NCBI GenBank assembly: GCA_001464545.1
Contig: LNFC01000022.1
Location: forward strand, 310,001 to 374,000
DNA length: 64,000 bases
Origin: Acidobacteria bacterium Ga0077551
GTDB lineage: Bacteria; Pseudomonadota; Alphaproteobacteria; Caulobacterales; Hyphomonadaceae
Reading direction: 5' to 3'
The translations under genes and the position numbers were made by a program. Below the pieces are notes generated by a model that was not told the origin of the DNA, did no database searches, and was given only the letters and a program-made list of their open reading frames with translations. Below are positions 28,468-37,812 of the stretch, in pieces. The first letter of the stretch is position 1, and each line of letters starts with the position of its first letter.

Positions 28468-28848
28468 GGACCAGAAGGCCTGTAAGCCGGGTTCTGTTCG
28501 CCCCTTGCGGGGTCTGGCAGCCATTCCTCTGGGACGCCCATTGCTGGGCGCCTCGCGCGACACACCCGGGACACGGGCATAAGACGGCCCATATGTGCCC
28601 CCTACTTGGTCTTGCTCCGGGCGGGGTTTGCCTTGCCAGCCCTGTTGCCAGGCCTGCGGTGGGCTCTTACCCCACCCTTTCACCCTTTCCCTCCTTCGCC
28701 GAGGCTTCGGAGGGTGGTTTGCTTTCTGTGGCACTTTCCCTCGGCTTGCGCCGGGCGGCCGTTAGCCGTCGCCCTGTCTCGTTGGAGCCCGGACTTTCCT
28801 CCAGCATGGGGTTACCCCCATACCAGCGGCTGCCCGGCCTTCTGGTCC
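28468..28848 (-). ncRNA. rnpB: RNase P RNA component
   Basis: Minus strand: P1 GGACCAGAAGGCC pairs with terminal GGCCTTCTGGTCC; conserved GAGGAAAGTCCGGGCTCC, AGACAGGGCG and CAGAACCCGGCTTACAGGCC. Confidence 0.97.
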
Positions 28849-29159
28849 TCAGGGGAGTATAGGGGGTTGGGTGCGGAGGGGGAAGGGCGTCCGTGCCGGA
28901 TCAGCGACGTGGGTTGAATGGCCCGCCGTCCCCAACTTCCCTGGCTCAGGAACCGGCTTTCAACTTGTGTCGTCAAGCGGGCTGGATTTCGCCGAAAGCG
29001 GCCGCACCGCCGCTCGCTGCCCAGTACCCCGCGCGCCAAACCCGGCGTCATCTTCGCCCAGAGCACACCGTGCGGCCCGTTAAGGCAACGTTACCGAAAA
29101 TCTGAAATTGCTTGTCGCCGGTTCGCCAGATGTTTTCCAACATCGTGTATCACTACGCA

Positions 29160-31007
29160 ATGTCCGTTTCGCGTCTGAACTCCGAGCGTCCAGAAAGTCA
29201 GCTCGACCGTCGCCTCCAGCGCATAGCGCAACGCGTCGGAGGCGTAGGCCTTATCATCGTCCCCTGCATATTAGGCATGATGGCAAGCTTCGGCCAGATC
29301 ACTTGGATCGCCATGCTCGAATCCGCCGCGTACTGCGTCGTCCTGGGTGCAATCCTTTTCGCTGGCCTTCGCAGCCATCAGGTGCGCGCGGTCCTCTATT
29401 CGGGGCTTGTCGTGCTGTTTTCGATCTTCTGGTTTGCCAGCTTCGGCCAGCTTTACCTGAAGCAGGTGCACGTCACCAGCTTTCCGTTGACCCTTTTTAT
29501 TCCGGTCTTTCTGTCCCTTGCGCTTGATTATCGCCTTGTGGCGGCGCTGGCGCCCGTTCAGTCCGTGCTGATCTTCAACTACGCACAACAATACAGTGCT
29601 ACGCTTGGTGCAGAAAGCAGTACGGGCTTCGAATCTGTCAGTATCGTTTACGCCGTCCTGTCCGGTATAATGTTTACGCTCGTCGCCATTCTCGCCTGGG
29701 TCAGACAGCACACCGACGACGAACTCATCCGTGCCCTGAACGAGAAGGAGCGCCTTGCCTCCACCGATTCGCTGACCGGCCTGATGAACCGCCGCGCCTT
29801 CATGGACTCGCTGAGTACATTCTGCGCAGCCAAATCGACCTTTGCAGTTGCGTTCTTGGATCTCGACCGGTTCAAACCCCTGAACGACCAATTTGGACAC
29901 GCCGCTGGCGACGCGGTCCTGCGTGAGATTTCAAATCGGTTGCAGCAGGTCCCCGGCGTTCGCGCTGCCGCCCGGCTCGGCGGCGACGAACTCGCGGTTG
30001 CCCTGGACGCAAACTTGTCGAGCGCAGAATTGGACAAGGCTGTCGCCAACCTTCACTCATGCCTGACCCGGGATGTCGAGTGGGACGGAAAGACCCTCTC
30101 GGTGGGTGTCTCCGTTGGTTACGCGACCAACGCCCGCGACGCACAATCGCTGCCTACCCTGCTGAAAGCAGCCGACACGGCCATGCGCCGGGCCAAAGCC
30201 CAACAGACGGGCTGGGCGAGCTTCAGCGTTGACGTCGACGGCGCCGCGCTCGACACCCATTCCTCCGAGATCGAATTCCGGTCTGCACTGTCCCGAGGCG
30301 ATCTCCGGGCCGCCATCCAACCCATCGCCAATGCAGAAACGCTCGAGATTGTCGGCTACGAAATCCTGTCCCGCTGGACACAGTGCGGGCTTCGGCAAAC
30401 GCCAGAGCCGAACGAGTTCATCCCGATGGCCGAGCGTCTGGGTCTGTTGAACGACTTGCTCTGGATGACGCTTGACGAGACCCTCCGGTCCGGAGACGTT
30501 ATCCCTCATCGTCTTGCGGTCAATATCTCGCCTGCGCAGCTCCAGGCGCCTGATTTTGTCGACTGTTTCATGAACGTGCTGAAGGCGCGCGCGGTCGATC
30601 CGGCCTTCATCACGCTCGAAATCACGGAACAGGTCGCCTACCGCAACATCGAGTCAAACGTGGAGATGCTGGAAAAGGCGCGGCGCGCCGGCATGACCAT
30701 CGCGCTCGACGATTTCGGCACCGGCTATTCGTCCTTGTCAATGCTTGACCGGTTGCCCCTCGACAAGGTCAAGATCGACAAATCCTTTAGCCAGCGGTCA
30801 GGGTCCAGTGATCGCTCGGACTCCATTCTCCACGCCAGTATCCGCCTCGCCAAGCAGCTGCACCTCACCTGCTGCGTCGAAGGCATCGAGACCGAGGAGG
30901 CCGCCCGGAAAGTCCAGTTGTTCGGCGCAGACGAAATCCAGGGCTACTGGATAGGGCGGCCGATGCTGCTTACAGACACCCGGGTGGCTTTCAAGCGGGC
31001 CTCCTAG
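29160..31007 (+). CDS. Membrane-bound GGDEF/EAL (diguanylate cyclase/phosphodiesterase) protein
   Basis: N-terminal TM region; LTGLMNRRAFMDSL...RLGGDELAVAL; EAL-domain ITEQVAYR, DDFGTGYSSL, VEGIETEEA. ORF may start at 29112. Confidence 0.92.
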   Translation: MSVSRLNSERPESQLDRRLQRIAQRVGGVGLIIVPCILGMMASFGQITWIAMLESAAYCVVLGAILFAGLRSHQVRAVLYSGLVVLFSIFWFASFGQLYLKQVHVTSFPLTLFIPVFLSLALDYRLVAALAPVQSVLIFNYAQQYSATLGAESSTGFESVSIVYAVLSGIMFTLVAILAWVRQHTDDELIRALNEKERLASTDSLTGLMNRRAFMDSLSTFCAAKSTFAVAFLDLDRFKPLNDQFGHAAGDAVLREISNRLQQVPGVRAAARLGGDELAVALDANLSSAELDKAVANLHSCLTRDVEWDGKTLSVGVSVGYATNARDAQSLPTLLKAADTAMRRAKAQQTGWASFSVDVDGAALDTHSSEIEFRSALSRGDLRAAIQPIANAETLEIVGYEILSRWTQCGLRQTPEPNEFIPMAERLGLLNDLLWMTLDETLRSGDVIPHRLAVNISPAQLQAPDFVDCFMNVLKARAVDPAFITLEITEQVAYRNIESNVEMLEKARRAGMTIALDDFGTGYSSLSMLDRLPLDKVKIDKSFSQRSGSSDRSDSILHASIRLAKQLHLTCCVEGIETEEAARKVQLFGADEIQGYWIGRPMLLTDTRVAFKRAS

Positions 31008-31215
31008 AGCGTTGAACCGCCTGACCTGCGCCCCAAAAAATTCCTCCTTTGAGGCTGGAGTTTTCGCGTCGATTTCCCCTGGCTGAGACGATCACGACAG
31101 GCAACTTGGGCAAAAACCAGCCATAGCGGCCGCCTGCACACACCTACACTGATGAAGATTTCGCAGCACTGGCAATGTCCCTCGTGATTGATTAAAGCCG
31201 CTTCTCCACGCCACC

Positions 31216-31288
31216 GCCCATCCCCGCGCAGGCGGGGATCGGGTCCCAAGCAAGCCTTCCCGAGGTCCGCGCCTTCGCGGGGTGAGCG
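31216..31288. repeat. Degenerate copy of the CCCCGCGaAGGCGGGGA REP-like element
   Basis: cccatccccgcgcaggcggggatcgggtccc...gcgccttcgcggggtgagcgg; related to element at 22303. Confidence 0.6.
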
Positions 31289-31363
31289 GATATCTGAATG
31301 ACAATTCGGTAAAGCCTTTGCGCGCGCTTTGCGTGGGCTGCGGCGCGTGGCACAACGGCCCGG

Positions 31364-32236
31364 ATGACCATTGATTGGCGCACAGACATCATCGAACCGG
31401 TGCGGCGCGCCGTGATCCGTTTGTTCCGGCCGGATGTGCGGATCGTCACCGGCGGCATCGCCTTCTATGCGCTGTTCTCGATCTTCCCGCTGATCTACCT
31501 GACGCTGACCTTGCTGACGGTCTTCCTGCCGCCGGACCTTGCCGTACAGCTGGCGACGCCGATCAGCAATTTCTTCAGCCAGAATGTCGAGGCGCTGTCG
31601 ACGGCGGATGTCGACGTGATCCGCAACATGACGCCTGTGGGCCTGAGCCTCAGGGCGTTCGGCGCGCTCATCCTTGTGCTGATCACAGCCACTTCCGGCG
31701 CCAAGGCGGCGATCACCGGCATCCGCATGATCGCGGGGACGGCGGGGCGCACGCGGTTTGCGCGCTTCCAGGGCGTGTCGCTGCTGCTGACCGGCTCCCT
31801 GGTGCTGCTCGTCTGGCTGCTCGGCGCGCTGCAGCTGATCATCACGGTGATTTCCGCCGAAGGCGGCTACGAGATTGGCCGGTTTGCCCGGGAGATCGCC
31901 GCGGTTGCCGACACGTTGTGGATTTCCAAGGCGATTGCAGGCTTCGCGATCTTCTACCTGATCCTCGTGCTCAGCCTGCGGGGGCATCTCAACAAGGGGA
32001 CGAAGGCCATTGCGGCCGGGGCGGCGGCGGGCACAGTCGCTTTCGTCTTCGTGACCTTCCTGTTCCAGCTTTACCTCAACTATTCCGTACTCGGAACACT
32101 CTACGGGGCGCTTGCCTCGCTGATCCTCGGCTTTGTCTGGCTGTCGGCGTCGGTGATGTCGCTGCTGCTCGGGGCGGCGCTGGCGGCGGAATGGTCTCAG
32201 GTCTGGGGCGAGGACGGCGCCGGCGCTGCCGCATAG
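31364..32236 (+). CDS. YihY/virulence factor BrkB family membrane protein
   Basis: 290 aa multi-TM, GGIAFYALFSIFPLIYLTLTL, SLRGHLNKGTKAIAAGAAAGT. Confidence 0.85.
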   Translation: MTIDWRTDIIEPVRRAVIRLFRPDVRIVTGGIAFYALFSIFPLIYLTLTLLTVFLPPDLAVQLATPISNFFSQNVEALSTADVDVIRNMTPVGLSLRAFGALILVLITATSGAKAAITGIRMIAGTAGRTRFARFQGVSLLLTGSLVLLVWLLGALQLIITVISAEGGYEIGRFAREIAAVADTLWISKAIAGFAIFYLILVLSLRGHLNKGTKAIAAGAAAGTVAFVFVTFLFQLYLNYSVLGTLYGALASLILGFVWLSASVMSLLLGAALAAEWSQVWGEDGAGAAA

Positions 32237-32928
32237 GCCTCGGCCACCTGGGTGAGCCGGCGCAGCGTGCGCGCGTCCGCCATGCCGGTGATCGCATCCG
32301 GCATGAAGCGGCGCTGGAAGGCGCGCAGGGAGGCGGGCACGTCGGTGATGTCATAGCCGATGGCGCCGAGCTGGCGGTTGAGGCCGCCCGGATCGCCGCC
32401 CATCCAGACGCAGCCTGCGCCGCCGGCTTCTTCCGGCCAGAGGCTGATCCCCGCCGCCGCAAGGCGCGGCCAGGGGAAATGCTCACCCGGATCAATCTTG
32501 CGCTTCGGGGCGATGTCGGAATGGCCGACGATGCGGACCTGCGGAATGGCATGGCGCAGGATGATCTGGCCGGCGAGTTCGATGACCGCCTCGATCTGCG
32601 CGTCCGGATAAGGCGGCAATTGCTTGCTTGGCAGCGGGAAATCGTGGCCGCCATTGACGATCTCGATGCCGACGGAGCGCGAGTTGAGATCGTCGTCCCC
32701 TTGCCAGCTTGAAAGTCCGGCATGCCAGGCGCGCCGGCTTTCGTCGACGAGCTTGGCGATGCGTCCGTCTTCCCAGACCATGTAATGGGCGGCGACCTTC
32801 GCCTCGGGATCGCGCATCCGATCGAGCGCCGCTTGCCCCGATTGCATGCCGGTATAGTGCAGCACGAGCAGGTCCACCTTGTGGCGGCGCTCGTCGTGGT
32901 TGGGGCTCGGCGTCTCTTCGAGGCGCAT
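32197..32928 (-). CDS. N-acetylmuramoyl-L-alanine amidase (AmiD/AmpD-like)
   Basis: VDLLVLHYTGMQS, AHYMVWEDGRIAKLVDESRRAWHAGLSSW, GIEIVNGGHDF, IVGHSDIAPKRKIDPGEHFPW. Confidence 0.93.
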   Translation of the reverse strand: MRLEETPSPNHDERRHKVDLLVLHYTGMQSGQAALDRMRDPEAKVAAHYMVWEDGRIAKLVDESRRAWHAGLSSWQGDDDLNSRSVGIEIVNGGHDFPLPSKQLPPYPDAQIEAVIELAGQIILRHAIPQVRIVGHSDIAPKRKIDPGEHFPWPRLAAAGISLWPEEAGGAGCVWMGGDPGGLNRQLGAIGYDITDVPASLRAFQRRFMPDAITGMADARTLRRLTQVAEAYAAAPAPSSPQT

Positions 32929-33830
32929 CAGGAATCTCCGGAAGCGTACTTCTTTCCGAGGGCTGCTTCTGGAAGCACGCTATTCGGCCTGATGGCAATG
33001 AGGAAGACCCCGGCGAGCGAAACTGCGCCCCCTATGACGAGTTTCCAGGTGAAAGGCTCGTTCAGCAGGGTGACGCCGAACAGGACGCCCCAGAGCGGCG
33101 TCATCAGCGTCAGTGGTGAGAGGAGCGAGACGTCGTGGCGTTTCAGCAGCGTGTAGAAGGCCGAGTGCGCGAAGATCGAGACGCCGACGATGGCGAAGAG
33201 GCTGGCGAGCCAGACCTGCCAGCCGCCGGCGACATAGGCAGCGACCTGGCCGGTTTCGAGCACGGCGGAGATGGCGAACAGGGGCGCGAAGCTGAACAGG
33301 CCGACCCAGGCGGAGAGGTTCAAGGGGTGCATTTCCGGCATGCGCTTCATGATGATGCCGCCGGCCGAGCCGAGCACGGCGGCGAAGAAGATCAGGAGCA
33401 GGCCGAACGACAGGCTGAAGGAGCCCGGATCGAAGGCGATGACGACGACGCCCGCGAAGGCGAGCGAGATGCCGAGCGCGCGGCGCCAGCCGATCTTCTC
33501 GCCGAGGAAGATCATGCTCATGATCGTCGACATCGGCACGCCGAGCTGGCCAGTCACGGCCGCGGCGGAGACATCGGCATTGGCGAGGCCGACGAAGAGG
33601 AGGCCGAAGTTGAGGCAGCCGATCAGCATCGCGATCAGGAACAGGGTGCCGAGATTCTTCGGTACCGGGCGCAGGAACGGGATCAGGAAGACCGCGACGC
33701 CGAGAAAGCGGATGGCGGCGAAGAAGAGCGGCGGCACGGCGAAATCGGCGACGACCCAGCGGGTCATCACGAGGTTCACGCCCCAGACGAAGCAGATGAG
33801 AAAGAGAAGGCCGAAGTCACGCAAAGACAT
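32928..33830 (-). CDS. EamA/DMT-family transporter
   Basis: Ten-TM duplicated EamA pattern; 1-nt overlap with the amidase gene. Confidence 0.88.
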   Translation of the reverse strand: MSLRDFGLLFLICFVWGVNLVMTRWVVADFAVPPLFFAAIRFLGVAVFLIPFLRPVPKNLGTLFLIAMLIGCLNFGLLFVGLANADVSAAAVTGQLGVPMSTIMSMIFLGEKIGWRRALGISLAFAGVVVIAFDPGSFSLSFGLLLIFFAAVLGSAGGIIMKRMPEMHPLNLSAWVGLFSFAPLFAISAVLETGQVAAYVAGGWQVWLASLFAIVGVSIFAHSAFYTLLKRHDVSLLSPLTLMTPLWGVLFGVTLLNEPFTWKLVIGGAVSLAGVFLIAIRPNSVLPEAALGKKYASGDS

Positions 33831-33908
33831 GCTTCGGCCCTATCAGTCTTTTCCCGGCCCGGGCAGGGGGGACGCGGCGTGAATGTGGTAAGGGAGCTAT
33901 GCTTGTTC

Positions 33909-33952
33909 GCGGCGTTTTCCCGAAAACCGGTTCCCACTTTTCGGAACGCCGC
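33909..33952. repeat. Hairpin element GCGGCGTTTTCCCGAAAACCGGTTCCCACTTTTCGGAACGCCGC
   Basis: Inverted repeat abutting the 3' end of the MBL gene; resembles the CCGGTTCCCACTTTTCGG intergenic motif familiar from alphaproteobacteria. Confidence 0.75.
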
Positions 33953-33953
33953 T

Positions 33954-34820
33954 TTATGCAGCCCCGAGCCGGTTCACCGGAAGCTTCAGGTAGACCTGAC
34001 CGTCGGCCTCCGCAGGCGGCAGGGCGCCGGCGCGAATGTTGACCTGCAAGGACGGCAGGATGAGGCGGGGCGCGGCGAGCGTCTTGTCGCGCGCTTCGCG
34101 CATTTCGACGAAGTCATCCTCGGTCACGCCGTCATGGACGTGGACGTTGCGGGCGCGTTCCTCGGCTACGGTCGTCTCCCAGATGAAGGTGTCGCGGGAC
34201 TGGGGCAGGTAGTCGTGACCGACGAAGACGCGGGTCTCGGGTGGCAGGGCGAGAATCTTGCGGATGGAGCGGTAGAGGGTTGCCGCGTCGCCGCCGGGAA
34301 AGTCGGCGCGTGCGGTGCCATAGTCCGGCATGAAGAGCGTGTCGCCGACGAAGGCCATGTCGTCGATCAGATAGGTGACGCAGGCCGGCGTGTGGCCGGG
34401 CGTATGCAGCACGCCGATCTCGAGATTGCCGAGGGGTAGCCGGTCGCCTTCGCTGAGAAGGACATCAAAAGCCTGCGCGCCGGGGGCATCACTGGTGGCG
34501 CCAAAAAGCGGCACGAAGGCTTTCTGCACCTTGGTGATCTGGGCGCCGATGCCGAGTTTCGCGCCGGTCAGGCGGCGCAGGTAGTCGGCGCCGGACAGGT
34601 GGTCGGCATGGGCGTGGGTGTCGAGAATCCAGTCGATGCGGAGGCTTTCTTCGGCGGCTGCGGCGAGGACGGCGTCGGCAGACCCGGTACTGAGGCGGCC
34701 GGCATTGGGGTCGAAATCCAGCACGGGATCAATGATCGCGGCGGCGCGGGTGGCGGGATCCCAGACCAGGTAGGTGACCGTGTTGGTGGCCGCGTCGAAG
34801 AAGGATTTGAGCATCGCCAT
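33954..34820 (-). CDS. MBL-fold metallo-hydrolase, persulfide dioxygenase (Blh/ETHE1)-like
   Basis: THAHADHLSGADYLR, HTPGHTPACVTYL, GDTLF, VFVGHDY; divergent from BigR/SqrR-type regulator. Confidence 0.85.
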   Translation of the reverse strand: MAMLKSFFDAATNTVTYLVWDPATRAAAIIDPVLDFDPNAGRLSTGSADAVLAAAAEESLRIDWILDTHAHADHLSGADYLRRLTGAKLGIGAQITKVQKAFVPLFGATSDAPGAQAFDVLLSEGDRLPLGNLEIGVLHTPGHTPACVTYLIDDMAFVGDTLFMPDYGTARADFPGGDAATLYRSIRKILALPPETRVFVGHDYLPQSRDTFIWETTVAEERARNVHVHDGVTEDDFVEMREARDKTLAAPRLILPSLQVNIRAGALPPAEADGQVYLKLPVNRLGAA

Positions 34821-34848
34821 TGGGCGTCTCCTGTAACTGCTGAGACCA

Positions 34849-34890
34849 TTATATATAAACACTTGCTAATTTAACAAGCGCTAATATATA
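34849..34890. promoter_or_regulatory. Palindromic divergent operator/promoter region
   Basis: ATTATATATAAACACTTGCTAATTTAACAAGCGCTAATATATAG; nested CTTG-N9-CAAG inverted repeat centred at 34870 in an AT island. Confidence 0.6.
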
Positions 34891-34896
34891 GGAGCC

Positions 34897-35211
34897 ATGA
34901 GACAGACGACCTTTGACCCCGCCCTGTTCCGCGAACGTGCCGGTGAAGCTGCCAAGCTGCTGCGCACGATGTCCAACGAGCACCGCCTGATGATTCTCTG
35001 CCGGCTTGAAGGCGGGGAAGTTTCGGCCGGTGATCTGCTGGCCGGGACGACTCTGTCGCAATCTGCGCTTTCCCAGCACCTCGCGGTGCTGCGGGAGGAC
35101 GGGCTCGTGGCGACGCGCCGGGCCGGCCTCAACATCTATTACCGGATCGCGGACCCCTCCGCGCTCCGGGTCATCGCAACGCTAGCAGAAATCTTCTGTC
35201 CCGAGGAGTGA
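34897..35211 (+). CDS. ArsR-family regulator, BigR/SqrR-like (persulfide-responsive type)
   Basis: MSNEHRLMILCRLEGGEVSAGDLL...IFCPEE; cysteines at residues 35 and 101. Confidence 0.85.
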   Translation: MRQTTFDPALFRERAGEAAKLLRTMSNEHRLMILCRLEGGEVSAGDLLAGTTLSQSALSQHLAVLREDGLVATRRAGLNIYYRIADPSALRVIATLAEIFCPEE

Positions 35212-35216
35212 AAACC

Positions 35217-35543
35217 ATGAGTACACTGACGAAAATCAAACCTGCCGATGTCGCTGAAGGCCTGATGGCCGGGCGCCTGCACCTGATCGATATCCGCGAA
35301 CCGGACGAACATGCGCTTGAGCACATTCCGGGCGCCGTGCTGATCCCGCTGTCCAGCCTTGAAGCGGCGGACGTAAAGATCGAAGCGGGCCGCACGGCGG
35401 TATTCCATTGCAAGTCCGGCATGCGCACCGAAAAGAACTGCGTGCGCCTGGCGGAGCGGGTGGACGGCGATGCCTTCGTGCTGGAAGGCGGACTGGATGC
35501 CTGGAAGCGGGCCGGCCTGCCGGTCGCGGGCAGCGCCAGGTAA
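35217..35543 (+). CDS. Rhodanese-like domain protein
   Basis: LIDIREPDEHALEHIPGAVLIPL; active-site loop CKSGMRT. Confidence 0.92.
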   Translation: MSTLTKIKPADVAEGLMAGRLHLIDIREPDEHALEHIPGAVLIPLSSLEAADVKIEAGRTAVFHCKSGMRTEKNCVRLAERVDGDAFVLEGGLDAWKRAGLPVAGSAR

Positions 35544-35552
35544 GCCGCGCGC

Positions 35553-36350
35553 ATGGTCGAACTCACCGCCTCCGTGATCGTCGCGGCCCTGCTCAGCGGG
35601 GCGCTGATCGGCCTGTTTCTCGGCACGTTCGGGGGCGGCGGATCGGTGCTGGCGGCGCCGCTGCTGCTCTACGCTGTCGGCGTCACCGATCCGCACCTTG
35701 CGATCGGCACGTCGGCGGCGGCGGTCGCGGCCATCGCGCTGGTCAGCCTGACCGGGCACTGGCGCGCCGGCCGCGTGAAGTGGCCGTGCGCCACGGTGTT
35801 TGCGCTGGCGGGGATCATCGGCTCCCTGATCGGCTCGACCCTGGCCTTGCGCATTGACGGGGACATGCTGCTGTTTGCCTTCGCGTTTGCGATGGCGGCG
35901 ATCGGCCTTTCGATGTTGCGCAGGCCCAAGAGCGAGGGCGACCCGGATGTGCATATCACGCCGAAGCTGATGGCGCGGATCGCGCCGATGGGCCTCGGTG
36001 TCGGCGGCGCAGCGGGCTTCTTCGGGATCGGCGGTGGCTTCCTGATCGTGCCCGGCCTGATGATGGCGACGGGCATGACGCTCGCGAATGCCACCGCGTC
36101 GTCGCTTGTCTCGGTTGCGGTGTTCGGCGCGGCGACCGCCTCGAACTATGCGCTGCACGGCGAGGTCGACCTGCCGCTGGCGGGGCTGTTGCTCGCGGGC
36201 GGGGCGGTCGGCGGCGGGCTTGGCGTCTTGCTGTCGCGGGCACTGGCAACCCGCGTGCGTATGGCGCGTTCCGCCTTTGCTGTCCTGATTGTCATCGTTG
36301 CGGTCTATGTCGGGTGGAAAGCAGCCAGCGCGCTGGGCTGGACGGGTTGA
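35553..36350 (+). CDS. TauE/SafE-family sulfite exporter-like protein
   Basis: GTFGGGGSVLAAPLLLYAVG, GFFGIGGGFLIVPGLMM repeated motifs. Confidence 0.9.
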   Translation: MVELTASVIVAALLSGALIGLFLGTFGGGGSVLAAPLLLYAVGVTDPHLAIGTSAAAVAAIALVSLTGHWRAGRVKWPCATVFALAGIIGSLIGSTLALRIDGDMLLFAFAFAMAAIGLSMLRRPKSEGDPDVHITPKLMARIAPMGLGVGGAAGFFGIGGGFLIVPGLMMATGMTLANATASSLVSVAVFGAATASNYALHGEVDLPLAGLLLAGGAVGGGLGVLLSRALATRVRMARSAFAVLIVIVAVYVGWKAASALGWTG

Positions 36351-36466
36351 AGCGAACGCAGCGGCGGCTGTGGAAGGTTGCTAATTCTGCCTTAAAGCGC
36401 TGATATAAGTCTTGAGGTGGGTTGACCGGCCCGCGCAGTCCTGCGCGGCCATAAGGGAGAGAGCTG

Positions 36467-37189
36467 ATGAGCCTGATCTGGTGGATACTTCCGTCTGTTG
36501 CAGGCGTTCTCGGCCTGATTCTCCTGTTCGCGGGCTTTGCGAAGATGGCCGGGCTGAAACCCTTTGCCGGCGTGGCGCGCCTGGCGTTCGGGTCCGGCTT
36601 TCTGGGCCTGGCGGGCGTGATCGCCTTCGCCGGCCTGAACATCCAGACCTACAAGCGCCTCACCTATGAGCGCCCGGTGGCGACGGTGAAGTTCACCGCC
36701 GTTCCCGACCAGGCCAATGCCTACCGCGCGGACGTGGTGTTCTCCGACGGCCAGACCCTGCTGCAGGCCGATGGCAGCGCGCCGGTTTTCCGGGGCAACG
36801 AGTGGCAGATGGGCGCCAAGGTCATCAAGTTCAAACCGATGGCCAACATCCTCGGCTATGATTCGATCTACCGGCTGGAGCACATGCGCTCGCTGGACGC
36901 GATGCAGTTTTCCTCGGAAGTCGTCACCGAAGGCAAGATCGACGGGTTGAAGATTGTCGAGACCGAACCCGGCATTGATGTCGGCGGCCTCGCGGCGAAG
37001 TATGGCTCGCAATTCGGGATCGACGCCGAGTATGGCTCGGCCACCTACCAGCCGATGGGCGACGGGTTCGAGTATGAAGTCTCGATCACCCAGGACGCCC
37101 TGATCGCGCGCCCGAGCGAGGCGACGAAGTCCAAGATCCAGGACGGCGCCTATCCGGGCTTCCGGCCAATTGGCGGATCGGGCGGATGA
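36467..37189 (+). CDS. Hypothetical membrane-anchored protein
   Basis: Two N-terminal TM segments, soluble C-terminal domain; 4-nt overlap with next gene. Confidence 0.7.
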   Translation: MSLIWWILPSVAGVLGLILLFAGFAKMAGLKPFAGVARLAFGSGFLGLAGVIAFAGLNIQTYKRLTYERPVATVKFTAVPDQANAYRADVVFSDGQTLLQADGSAPVFRGNEWQMGAKVIKFKPMANILGYDSIYRLEHMRSLDAMQFSSEVVTEGKIDGLKIVETEPGIDVGGLAAKYGSQFGIDAEYGSATYQPMGDGFEYEVSITQDALIARPSEATKSKIQDGAYPGFRPIGGSGG

Positions 37190-37812
37190 ACCCCTGGGAG
37201 CGGTATGTCGTACCGAACCTGATTTCGTGCGCGTGTTCCTCGCGCCCGATCATGAAGCAGCGGGCGAAAGTTGTTCCGAAGGCGGACGGTGTCGTGCTGG
37301 AGCTCGGCTGCGGGTCGGGCACCAACTTCGCGATGTATGAGGCCGGCAAGGTCGAGAAGCTCTACGCGCTGGAGCCGGCGCCCGGAATGATCGTCAAGGC
37401 GAAGCGCACGGCGGGCGAACTCGGCATCGGCAAGAGTATCGAGTTCCTCGAGACCGGCGCGGAGAACATTCCGCTGCCGGACAAATCGGTCGACACGGCG
37501 GTGATCACCTTCGTGCTGTGCACGATCCCGGACTGGGCAGGCGCCCTCGCCGAAACGCGGCGCGTGTTGAAGCCGGGCGGGAAGATCCTGTTCACCGAGC
37601 ATGGCCTTGCGCCGGACGAAGGCATCTCCAAATGGCAGCGCCGGGTGGAGCCTGTCTGGAAATCCCTCGCGGGCGGATGCCATCTGACGCGCGACACGCT
37701 GGGCCTGCTGCGCGAAGGCGGCTTCCGCAGCGATGACGCCGAGACGATGTACCTGCCGAATACGCCGAAGATCGCCGGCTTTGTCAGCTGGGGTTCGGCG
37801 CGGCTCGCCTGA
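37186..37812 (+). CDS. Class I SAM-dependent methyltransferase
   Basis: VLELGCGSGTNFAMYEAGKVEKLYALEPAPGM. Confidence 0.88.
   Translation: MNPWERYVVPNLISCACSSRPIMKQRAKVVPKADGVVLELGCGSGTNFAMYEAGKVEKLYALEPAPGMIVKAKRTAGELGIGKSIEFLETGAENIPLPDKSVDTAVITFVLCTIPDWAGALAETRRVLKPGGKILFTEHGLAPDEGISKWQRRVEPVWKSLAGGCHLTRDTLGLLREGGFRSDDAETMYLPNTPKIAGFVSWGSARLA

Noticed and set aside
28359-29066. ORFs on both strands across rnpB
   Set aside because: Region is a structural RNA with a complete P1 pairing and conserved core; ORFs are incidental.
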